Source of the DNA: an uncultured Bacteroidota bacterium
GTDB taxonomy: Bacteria; Bacteroidota; Bacteroidia; Chitinophagales; Chitinophagaceae
Length of the DNA: 5,083 bases
Direction of reading: 5' to 3'
NCBI GenBank assembly: GCA_903944755.1
Contig: CAJATB010000225.1
Span: forward strand, 1-5,083
Below are positions 1 to 5,083 of the stretch, in pieces. The notes under the pieces were generated by a model that did not search any database, had not been told where the DNA came from, and saw only the letters and a list, made by a program, of their open reading frames with translations. Position 1 is the stretch's first letter; each line of letters begins with the position of its first letter. The position numbers and the translations under genes are program-made.

Positions 1-242
1 ATAAATCCAGGTGTTAACACTAGTCCATGCCCATCAATAACTTCTTCCTTTGGCAAAGGCACAAGTGTACCAATTTGAAATATTATATCTCCCTTAATTC
101 TTACCGATGCTTCCATGGAAGGGCCACCTGTGCCATCCACTAAGCGGATATTTTTAATGAGCTGAGTAGGTGCTTGCGCGCTAAGTTGTATAAAGGAAGT
201 GCTTAGCAATATGCACAATAAGAAAGAATGGGGCATTTTCAT
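1..242 (-). CDS. Exported amidohydrolase, N-terminal fragment (D-aminoacylase-like), cut by the window edge
   Basis: Reading from the ATG at 242 towards position 1 gives 80 complete codons with no stop, so only the N-terminus is visible. Residues 1-24 form a signal peptide: a short basic start (MKMPHS), a hydrophobic core and an SAQ site near residue 22, so the protein is probably exported to the periplasm or beyond. The mature part begins with LIKNIRLVDGTGGP (residues 28-41) and reaches IDGHGLVLTPGF at 69-80. This is the small beta-sandwich that precedes the metal-binding DxHxH strand in the amidohydrolase superfamily. The VDGTGGP segment is typical of N-acyl-D-amino-acid deacylases, which release the free D-amino acid from its N-acyl form. 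The catalytic residues lie outside the window, so another amidohydrolase such as an imidazolonepropionase-like or dipeptidase-like enzyme remains possible. A second in-frame ATG lies two codons downstream at 236; the start at 242 gives the better basic N-terminus. No Shine-Dalgarno sequence is present. The gene diverges from the DUF4442 gene. Confidence 0.78.
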   Translation of the reverse strand, partial: MKMPHSFLLCILLSTSFIQLSAQAPTQLIKNIRLVDGTGGPSMEASVRIKGDIIFQIGTLVPLPKEEVIDGHGLVLTPGF

Positions 243-296
243 GGACAATATAATTAAAGCTGAAAGGCAATCAGAAATTAAGTTACAAGTAGCGCA

Positions 297-308
297 CTTA
301 AATTTAAG
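297..308. repeat. 12-bp perfect palindrome with adjacent direct repeat in the divergent intergenic region
   Basis: CTTAAATTTAAG reads the same on both strands. The octamer ACTTAAAT occurs at 296-303 and again at 309-316, a 13-bp period. The site lies between two divergent start codons at 242 and 368, which would suit an operator. The region is very A/T-rich, however, so chance is a real alternative. Confidence 0.3.
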
Positions 309-330
309 ACTTAAATACAAGATTTTACAA
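299..330 (-). promoter_or_regulatory. Weak candidate Bacteroidota-type promoter for the amidohydrolase gene
   Basis: On the minus strand TAAATTTA (306 to 299) matches seven of eight positions of the Bacteroidota -7 element TAnnTTTG. A TTG lies about 21 bases upstream, where the -33 element is expected. This would place transcription start about 50 bases before the ATG at 242. The A/T-rich context makes such matches common, so this is only a suggestion. Confidence 0.25.
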
Positions 331-340
331 CGCTATTACC

Positions 341-348
341 TAATTTTA
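341..348 (+). promoter_or_regulatory. Weak candidate -7 promoter element for the DUF4442 gene
   Basis: TAATTTTA fits TAnnTTTG except at the last base and lies 19 bases before the ATG at 368, which would leave a leader of roughly a dozen bases. No convincing TTTG is seen at the expected -33 distance. The intergenic stretch 243-367 holds no other gene that I can support. Confidence 0.2.
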
Positions 349-367
349 GTTCGTAAACTATACAATA

Positions 368-850
368 ATGAACCCTTTATTTGGCACATTTAAAAAATTC
401 GTAACAAACCCATTAAGTTTTTCCTTCTTTTTACTACAAAAACTTCCTTCGGCATTTTTTGTAGGCTTAAAAGTACACCAGTTCGATTCCAATGTTTGTG
501 TCATTAAAGTTCGTTATTCTTGGTTTAGTAAGAACCCTTTTAAGTCTATGTATTTTGCAGCACAAGCCATGGCTGCAGAAATGAGTACCGGCTTGTTGGC
601 ATTTGGGCAACTATACAAAAGAAGCCCAAAAGTGAGTATGCTAGTTGTAAAAATGGAAGTGACTTATACAAAAAAAGGTACGGGAATGATATATTTCACC
701 TGTGAGGATGGCCAAGCAATCCAGCATTGTATTCAAAAAGCAATTGAAACAAAAGAAGGGCAAACATTGGTTTGTAAATCTACAGGCAAGAACGAAGAAG
801 GCGAAATAGTTGCTGAATTCTTTTTCACTTGGAGTTTTAAAGCAAAATAG
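368..850 (+). CDS. DUF4442 domain protein, hotdog-fold (thioesterase-like)
   Basis: The 160-residue protein matches the DUF4442 family in length and pattern. The hallmark block is at residues 56-75, beginning NPFKSMYFAAQAMAAE. It resembles the central helix of hotdog-fold proteins, with E71 in the place where acyl-CoA thioesterases often carry an acidic residue. It is preceded by strands (VCVIKVRY, 43-50) and followed by alternating hydrophobic strands (SMLVVKMEVTY at 90-100, MIYFTCEDG at 107-115, EIVAEFFFTWSF at 146-157). There is no signal peptide. The hydrophobic N-terminal stretch at 15-35 is part of the usual family N-terminus, so the protein is probably cytoplasmic. The family is related by fold to YiiD-C and PaaI-like thioesterases, but no substrate is established and I assign none. 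No Shine-Dalgarno sequence precedes the ATG. The gene stands alone: it diverges from the amidohydrolase gene and converges on the HmuY-like gene, with a hairpin between them. Confidence 0.85.
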   Translation: MNPLFGTFKKFVTNPLSFSFFLLQKLPSAFFVGLKVHQFDSNVCVIKVRYSWFSKNPFKSMYFAAQAMAAEMSTGLLAFGQLYKRSPKVSMLVVKMEVTYTKKGTGMIYFTCEDGQAIQHCIQKAIETKEGQTLVCKSTGKNEEGEIVAEFFFTWSFKAK

Positions 851-859
851 TACCTACAA

Positions 860-887
860 AAATGCCCTCTGCAAGCAGAAGGCATTT
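860..887. terminator. Bidirectional intrinsic terminator between convergent genes
   Basis: AAATGCC at 860-866 pairs with GGCATTT at 881-887. After one C/A mismatch the stem continues as TCTG with CAGA around a CAAG loop. It sits 9 bases after the DUF4442 stop and 20 bases after the stop of the HmuY-like gene on the other strand. On the minus strand the stem runs into a TTTTT tract; on the plus strand it ends in TTTCGTTGT, a weaker tail. It therefore probably ends the receptor/HmuY transcript efficiently and the DUF4442 transcript less so. Confidence 0.75.
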
Positions 888-907
888 CGTTGTCATAAAA
901 CCACTAA

Positions 908-1570
908 CTATTGAAATGTTTTTGTTCCGTTTGGTTGGAACTTATACCTAAATTTATAATAACGTTGTTTAGCTAATTTTTCTTCTTCCGTCCCTGATAT
1001 TGGAGTAACACCACCTTTATAATAATTTAGTATTTCCAGTTTCGCATATTTGCCACTAGCTGTTTTTACTACTAACACACGTCCTGCTAAAGGGGTAACT
1101 AGCGAAGTTGCAAAATCATAATTATACCATCCTTTAGTATTGCCTGTTGTAATTGCATAAATTTTTGGAGAAGCACTTGCATTATCAGTTCTAAATACAG
1201 AGTCGGCAGGAACCTTACTTAAAGTATCGTATAATACTCCTTTATATACAAAACCACCCCCTATTCCATTGCTATAACTAGTCCCACTATTAGTTAGGAT
1301 AGTAGTCCCCGCAAACGCCACATCCCATTTTGCACTAGCACTGTCACTATTAGCCACTATTTCATTACGCTCTAAACTATAAAAAGTATATTTCCCTGCA
1401 CTTACTGGCATACCCGTAATAAGGTCTTTACCTATAATAGTGTCAGCCCTTAAATCATTCACTACGTTGTCAGTATTAACAAGCACTACACCTGTATCTT
1501 CCTTTGAACAAGCAAATAGTCCTGCACTGATAACTAAAACTAAAGCAACTTGATTAATAATTTTTCGCAT
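908..1570 (-). CDS. HmuY-family surface lipoprotein lacking histidine
   Basis: The 220-residue protein begins with a lipoprotein signal peptide. The hydrophobic core is at 7-19, the lipobox LFAC puts the acylated cysteine at residue 21, and SKED follows directly. That acidic stretch resembles the Bacteroidota lipoprotein export signal, so the protein probably faces outward on the outer membrane. The body matches the HmuY family: WDVAFAGTTILTNSGTS at 82-98, a GGG turn at 104-106, GWYNYD at 147-152, VLVVKTASGKYAKLEILNYY at 165-184, and a basic aromatic C-terminus RYYKFRYKFQPNG at 203-215. In Porphyromonas gingivalis HmuY captures heme through two histidines and works with the receptor HmuR. Here no histidine occurs anywhere, and the only internal methionine is M54, well before the usual ligand region. 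Tyrosines are abundant (14). The family call is firm; heme as ligand is not. The start lies 6 bp after the receptor stop codon, so the two genes form an operon with the receptor first. There is no Shine-Dalgarno sequence, only an A-rich leader (AATAAACAATC). Confidence 0.86.
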   Translation of the reverse strand: MRKIINQVALVLVISAGLFACSKEDTGVVLVNTDNVVNDLRADTIIGKDLITGMPVSAGKYTFYSLERNEIVANSDSASAKWDVAFAGTTILTNSGTSYSNGIGGGFVYKGVLYDTLSKVPADSVFRTDNASASPKIYAITTGNTKGWYNYDFATSLVTPLAGRVLVVKTASGKYAKLEILNYYKGGVTPISGTEEEKLAKQRYYKFRYKFQPNGTKTFQ

Positions 1571-1576
1571 GATTGT

Positions 1577-3664
1577 TTATTTTTTATTTAAGATTTGATA
1601 TTTAATTGTTCCAAAAAAAGTACTCCCTGGCAAATTGGGCAAGTTTAACATGTCTATATAATTTCCAATATTGTCCGCGCCAATTTGCACACCAAAACCA
1701 TTTTTATAGTCCTTTCCAATAGATGCATGAAGAGAAATATACCCTTTTGCAAAGTCATCCCCTTCGTCAAATACACTATTCCCATTGGTATTATTAACGG
1801 CCCACTTGCTTCTATATAAAGCACGCAAGTTTGCAAAAAAGCCATTTGTATTATAGTAGTTTATTTTGCATTGTACTTTATGTTTACTGTTGTTTGGTAA
1901 TCCTGCATAATTTTTAAGAGAGAGTCTTTGGCTATACCCATTGGCATCTCTCGAAAAAACGGTTCCTGTTTTAATTTCTGCAATTTCATCCTTATCGCCA
2001 GTTTTTAAATACTGATAGCCGCCACTTATCATAAGTCCTTTTGCAAGTTGGTACTTCGCTTCTAATTCTATACCAGTCGTAAAGGCACGTCCAATATTTA
2101 GGTAACTATATATTTGAGCGCCTGTAACATAAGCACCCACTTGTTGCACTTCGATTAAATTTTTAATATCATTCCTGAATGCTTGTACACTAATAAATGT
2201 TTTGGGATTGGGTTCGTAGTCCCATGTAAGGTGTATGCCAGTAGAATATTCTGGTTGCAATGCTTTTAACTGATAAAAATTATCGTACAAACTCCCTATC
2301 TGTCCAAGCGCGTTTAAGTTACTAATCACTTTTTGCGCTTGTGCTGAACCATACACGCTATAACTACCAGCTGCGGCATTAGTGAAGTCCAAATAAAGTT
2401 GTCTAAAATCAGGTGCCTTAAACCCTTGTCCTACACTTAATTTTATTTTATTAGCCTTGTTTAATTTATATAATAAAGACAATTTGGGACTCCAAGCAGA
2501 TGCGAAGGTTTCATTCCTGTCAAAACGAATACCGCCAATGATAGTTAATTTATTAAATGGCAAATATTCCCATTGTGTAAAGCCATATTGAATGGCATTA
2601 TTTTTTCTCACTTTCTCACTATCATACCTACTACTTTTTACACCTTCCCAAACCGCACCCGCGCCAAAAATTCCAATTAACGATTTACTTACAACCCAAT
2701 CGGTTTGATTTTCGATTCTCCTAAATAAATGATTTAAGATGTCAACATAAGGTTGTCCAGAAACAGTCAACAAGGATTGTTTTAAATCATAATTCGTTTG
2801 ATAGGCCCTAAAATTTGTTTTTAGTGCATTCGAAAAACGATGATTTAAGGTAGAAGAGAAATTATAATCTGTAATATGTTCTTCTCCATTAGAAGTGACC
2901 GTGACACCTCCATTGCTTACAGAAATTTCATTTTTAATAAGTTCATCTGTAAACCTTGCTCCAATAACCAAACTAGTATTGTCACTTATATTAAACTTGA
3001 ATTGCTGGTTAGTAGAGAACCTTTTAATAGGTGTAGTCACACGACTAGCAGTAAATGGACGTATGCTATATCCGTCGGTACTATAATTATTATAAAATCC
3101 TTGGTAAAAAAAAGATTTTGTTTTTAGGGCAGTGCTTATACTTGCATCAATTGTTTTATAAGTACCATATCTTAAAGAAGTCTGAACGGGTATGCTATAG
3201 GACCCATCTGTAATAATATTAATCACACCAGCCATGGCCTCGCTACCATACAAACTTGACGAAGGCCCTTTTACAATTTCAATTTTTTTAATATTCCCTA
3301 AGGCAATTCTGTTTAAATCCAACACTCCGGCAGTTCTTCCCACTAAAGGTTCTCCGTTTATAAGTATAATGGTGTAGTCGGGACTTAGTCCTTGTAATTT
3401 TACACCAACACCAAAGCCACTTGTCATAGTGAGTCCTGGTTGTTCTTTTAAAACATCAGTTAAACGCAGTGCACCTATTTGCTGTATTTGTTTATTGTTA
3501 ATGATTGTTACAGGAACTGTTACATTGCTTAACTTTCTTTCCGACCTGTTTGCTGTTACTACAACACTATCGCCATCCATTTGAAGGGTATCCTTCATTA
3601 CTTTTATTTGACCAAAAATGCATATTGGCAATACTAATAGTAAACTAATGCTAATTTTCTTCAT
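1577..3664 (-). CDS. TonB-dependent outer-membrane receptor, HmuR-like, paired with the HmuY-like lipoprotein
   Basis: This 695-residue protein is a full-length TonB-dependent receptor, driven by TonB-ExbBD to import a ligand across the outer membrane. A signal peptide spans residues 1-18, with cleavage expected before Q19. A TonB-box-like DSVVVTA lies at 32-38. The plug follows at about 45-153, with LTDVLKEQPGL at 68-78, IILINGEPLVGR at 99-110 and IEIVKGPSSSLYGSEAMAGV at 128-147. The rest is a 22-strand-type barrel ending in an aromatic-rich C-terminal strand (FFGTIKYQI). There is no N-terminal carboxypeptidase-regulatory domain, so this is not a SusC-type glycan receptor. FKAP at 415-418 followed by RQLYLDF, with ALQPEYSTG at 468-476, aligns with the FRAP...NPNL region of heme receptors. 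However, NPNL is not preserved and no histidine lies between the two. The plug also has no histidine; the protein has only six, all in the barrel. Order and spacing show co-transcription with the HmuY-like gene. The ligand may be heme or another chelate; I do not assign it. Confidence 0.9.
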   Translation of the reverse strand: MKKISISLLLVLPICIFGQIKVMKDTLQMDGDSVVVTANRSERKLSNVTVPVTIINNKQIQQIGALRLTDVLKEQPGLTMTSGFGVGVKLQGLSPDYTIILINGEPLVGRTAGVLDLNRIALGNIKKIEIVKGPSSSLYGSEAMAGVINIITDGSYSIPVQTSLRYGTYKTIDASISTALKTKSFFYQGFYNNYSTDGYSIRPFTASRVTTPIKRFSTNQQFKFNISDNTSLVIGARFTDELIKNEISVSNGGVTVTSNGEEHITDYNFSSTLNHRFSNALKTNFRAYQTNYDLKQSLLTVSGQPYVDILNHLFRRIENQTDWVVSKSLIGIFGAGAVWEGVKSSRYDSEKVRKNNAIQYGFTQWEYLPFNKLTIIGGIRFDRNETFASAWSPKLSLLYKLNKANKIKLSVGQGFKAPDFRQLYLDFTNAAAGSYSVYGSAQAQKVISNLNALGQIGSLYDNFYQLKALQPEYSTGIHLTWDYEPNPKTFISVQAFRNDIKNLIEVQQVGAYVTGAQIYSYLNIGRAFTTGIELEAKYQLAKGLMISGGYQYLKTGDKDEIAEIKTGTVFSRDANGYSQRLSLKNYAGLPNNSKHKVQCKINYYNTNGFFANLRALYRSKWAVNNTNGNSVFDEGDDFAKGYISLHASIGKDYKNGFGVQIGADNIGNYIDMLNLPNLPGSTFFGTIKYQILNKK

Positions 3665-3678
3665 CGGACCGCAAAGCT

Positions 3679-3690
3679 CTGTAAATACAG
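3679..3690 (-). repeat. Short inverted repeat in the receptor leader
   Basis: CTGTA and TACAG flank a two-base centre 14 bases upstream of the receptor start codon. On RNA it could form only a very small hairpin (four or five pairs). On DNA it could be a half-site pair. No known riboswitch resembles it, and it may be chance. Confidence 0.2.
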
Positions 3691-3735
3691 TCTTTATTAA
3701 CTAAAACAGTATGTTTAATTAGTAATGTGTAGGCG

Positions 3736-3763
3736 TAATTTTACAATGTTATGACACAACAAA
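3736..3763 (-). promoter_or_regulatory. Candidate promoter of the receptor/HmuY operon
   Basis: On the minus strand TTTG (3763 to 3760) and TAAAATTA (3743 to 3736) are spaced by 16 bases. They approximate the Bacteroidota -33 TTTG and -7 TAnnTTTG elements. The -7 match is imperfect (TA conserved, two of the last four bases off) and the spacing is slightly short. Transcription would begin near 3729, giving a leader of about 65 bases. The 148-bp gap and the regulator-like gene upstream favour a separate promoter here, but the exact site is uncertain. Confidence 0.3.
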
Positions 3764-3773
3764 CTTATTGTTG
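3757..3773. repeat. Inverted repeat CAACAA-N5-TTGTTG, candidate operator
   Basis: Two perfect 6-bp arms flank the 5-base centre ACTTA, about 95 bases before the receptor start. The arm at 3757-3762 overlaps the candidate -33 element, as an operator or activator site would. No T-tract follows on either strand, so it does not look like a terminator for the upstream gene. It does not resemble a Fur box. The A/T-rich stretch 3785-3802 just after the upstream stop codon has weak self-complementarity but no convincing terminator. Confidence 0.35.
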
Positions 3774-3812
3774 AATGAAGGCCTGAATAAATTAATTTTT
3801 ATTGCACAAACA

Positions 3813-5083
3813 CTAATTTTTTTCTATCAATCTTTTAATTGTTTTTATTTCATTGTTGGCAATAAAATATTCAAAAAATCGCTTATCGTCTTCCTTACGG
3901 ATGCTACTGATGAGTTGAGCATCCGCTTGCGTTATAAATTGATACTTTTCGTTGATCATATTAATAATATCACTTCTCACTTTCTTTTGGAGTCCAATAT
4001 TTTTATCTTTAATGCCTAATACGTGATTAATTTGGAAAATATCTACTTTTTTATTTTCTTCAGCCGCATTTGTTAGCAATGTAATTAATGCAACTTCCGT
4101 ACCAACAAATGCTTGATTAACTGATTTTGTTTTTAATAATTTCAGTTGAGCCTGTTCGAATTTGCGCTTAACCCTTGTAGTAAAAAACCAAATTATTGCA
4201 ATAATTATTATTAGCAACCCAATACCTCCTGCGATATATATATCATAGCTAGTATCCCTTCCCCAAATAGGATAGTCCATTAATTCAAAATTTGACATAT
4301 CAAAGTCAACTGTGTTAAATTTCCCAGATCCTATGTTGTAAGAATACACTTTTTCTTTATAAATAAATACATCTAACAATTCCGCCCTTCTGATAAAAAA
4401 CTGGTTAAAATCTGCTTTTAACGAATGATATACTTTATTCTCCGCATAGTTTAAAAACCACACTTCATCATTTAGCACTAGCAATTGTCCATTCAACAAT
4501 TTGTATTGAGCAGCCCCAAATGTTGACTTATTAATTAAATCAATAAGTTCATTACTTATTGCTCCAATTTTTTCCCATTTAAGGGTATGCATGTTAAAAA
4601 CATGAGATTGATAGCGCTCGAATTTATTTGGTATTCTCAAACCGCCTATTAAACCTGCATTCACTATAAACTGAAAAGGAACATACAGCTTTCCCTCTTT
4701 ATTTGAAAACCAGTTGTAGTCGATATTGAAAATTTCATCATTGGTTGGAATAATGTCCCATTGCTTGTCTATAGTATTATATTTTCTAATATGCCCATTT
4801 GACTTCCAAAACCCGTAACCCCCATAACTATAAAGCTGGTCTTGATATACAAATGTCAAACAGCCTATGTTATAATTAAAATTGACGGTTTCATCCATCC
4901 GCTTAAAAATAGCTAGACTATCTTTTAGCCCCATATATTGAAACAAAAAGCCAGTTTGTTGAATTGTAACATAAAGCTGTTTTTTATGTTTGATGACTTC
5001 TTGACCATTTGGCGAAAAAAAAGTCCCCTCTATTGGAATTATATACTCATTTCGAGAAAGCTTTATGTTTGCTTCAAGGTCAG
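3813..5083 (-). CDS. Membrane protein with kelch-like extracytoplasmic part and winged-helix-like cytoplasmic domain, 5' end outside the window
   Basis: The frame is open from the window edge to the TAG at 3813-3815, giving at least 422 residues. The TTG at 4946 is internal, because 45 sense codons precede it in frame, including DLEANIKLSR and QLYVTIQQTG. Numbering from the first visible codon, a clear kelch-type blade spans about 75-111 (FVYQDQLYSYGG, then KYNTIDKQWDII). A second blade-like unit lies at about 133-173 (HVFNMHTLKWEKIG) and weaker ones at about 190-255, suggesting a beta-propeller. One transmembrane helix follows at 281-302 (IYIAGGIGLLIIIIAIIWFF); the basic TRVKRK after it places the C-terminus in the cytoplasm. 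Residues 323-422 read as a winged helix: GTEVALITLL helix, IFQINHVLGI, candidate recognition helix GLQKKVRSDIINMIN, then a wing-like LISSIRKEDDKRFFEYFI. No kinase or receiver motifs are visible. The domain assignment is by eye and the family is not named. Its place upstream of the receptor operon, on the same strand, suggests a role as its regulator, but this is inference. Confidence 0.7.
   Translation of the reverse strand, partial: DLEANIKLSRNEYIIPIEGTFFSPNGQEVIKHKKQLYVTIQQTGFLFQYMGLKDSLAIFKRMDETVNFNYNIGCLTFVYQDQLYSYGGYGFWKSNGHIRKYNTIDKQWDIIPTNDEIFNIDYNWFSNKEGKLYVPFQFIVNAGLIGGLRIPNKFERYQSHVFNMHTLKWEKIGAISNELIDLINKSTFGAAQYKLLNGQLLVLNDEVWFLNYAENKVYHSLKADFNQFFIRRAELLDVFIYKEKVYSYNIGSGKFNTVDFDMSNFELMDYPIWGRDTSYDIYIAGGIGLLIIIIAIIWFFTTRVKRKFEQAQLKLLKTKSVNQAFVGTEVALITLLTNAAEENKKVDIFQINHVLGIKDKNIGLQKKVRSDIINMINEKYQFITQADAQLISSIRKEDDKRFFEYFIANNEIKTIKRLIEKN

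Noticed and set aside
199..393. 64-residue plus-strand open frame
   Set aside because: It overlaps the signal-peptide end of the minus-strand amidohydrolase gene and runs through the intergenic region into the DUF4442 gene. Its protein has no recognisable features.
1654..1845. 63-residue minus-strand open frame inside the receptor gene
   Set aside because: It is an alternative frame fully within the well-supported TonB-dependent receptor.
2876..3127. Two overlapping plus-strand open frames (2876-3127 and 2895-3086)
   Set aside because: Both are antisense to the receptor coding sequence, with no start context or recognisable domain.
1577..3664. SusC-type glycan receptor with a SusD partner
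   Set aside because: The receptor lacks the N-terminal carboxypeptidase-regulatory domain and the approximately 1000-residue length of SusC proteins, and the downstream partner is HmuY-like rather than SusD-like.
3665..3812. Riboswitch (for example cobalamin) in front of the receptor gene
   Set aside because: Corrinoid receptor genes often carry one, but the gap is only 148 bp, has no recognisable B12-box or conserved helices, and holds only short A/T-rich inverted repeats.
3665..3812. Fur box controlling the receptor operon
   Set aside because: No stretch resembles the GATAATGATAATCATTATC-type palindrome. The only clear symmetry is CAACAA/TTGTTG.
3768..4019. 83-residue plus-strand open frame
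   Set aside because: It is antisense to the 3' end of the kelch/winged-helix gene, and its composition reflects the complement of that gene.
1..5083. CRISPR array, tRNA, rRNA or insertion sequence
   Set aside because: No regularly spaced repeats, cloverleaf-like segments, rRNA signatures, transposase reading frames or terminal inverted repeats were seen on either strand.

Overview
The window comes from a low-GC member of the Bacteroidota. The evidence is A/T-rich leaders without Shine-Dalgarno sequences, signal peptides ending in SAQ or FGQ, a lipoprotein with an acidic export motif directly after the lipobox cysteine, a HmuY-family protein and a DUF4442 protein. The gene mix would suit a Chitinophagaceae-like environmental bacterium, but the family cannot be fixed from this sequence alone.

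Layout. (a) Positions 1-242, minus strand: the first 80 codons of an exported amidohydrolase, probably of the N-acyl-D-amino-acid deacylase group; the rest lies outside the window. (b) 243-367: a divergent intergenic region with weak promoter-like elements, a 12-bp palindrome and a short direct repeat. (c) 368-850, plus strand: a DUF4442 protein with a predicted hotdog (thioesterase-like) fold. (d) 860-887: a hairpin that probably terminates transcription from both sides, between converging genes. (e) 3664 down to 908, minus strand: a two-gene operon encoding a TonB-dependent outer-membrane receptor (695 aa) and, 6 bp downstream, a HmuY-family surface lipoprotein (220 aa). (f) 3665-3812: a regulatory-looking gap with an inverted repeat overlapping a candidate promoter. 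(g) 5083 down to 3813, minus strand: a protein with a kelch-like extracytoplasmic part, one transmembrane helix and a C-terminal cytoplasmic domain that looks like a winged helix. It is cut at its 5' end by the window edge and reads open beyond the TTG codon at 4946.

How the genes may work together. The receptor and the HmuY-like lipoprotein form a receptor/surface-binder pair of the kind used for heme capture in Bacteroidota. This pair is unusual. The mature HmuY-like protein has no histidine and only one methionine. The receptor plug has no histidine, and the FRAP...NPNL region of the barrel is degenerate and also lacks histidine. No hmuSTUV-type genes follow. The ligand may therefore be something other than heme, or heme bound through tyrosine or without classical ligation. 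The membrane-bound kelch/winged-helix protein directly upstream on the same strand could be a one-step membrane regulator of this uptake operon. That link is inferred from gene order and domain appearance and is the most interesting hypothesis in the window.
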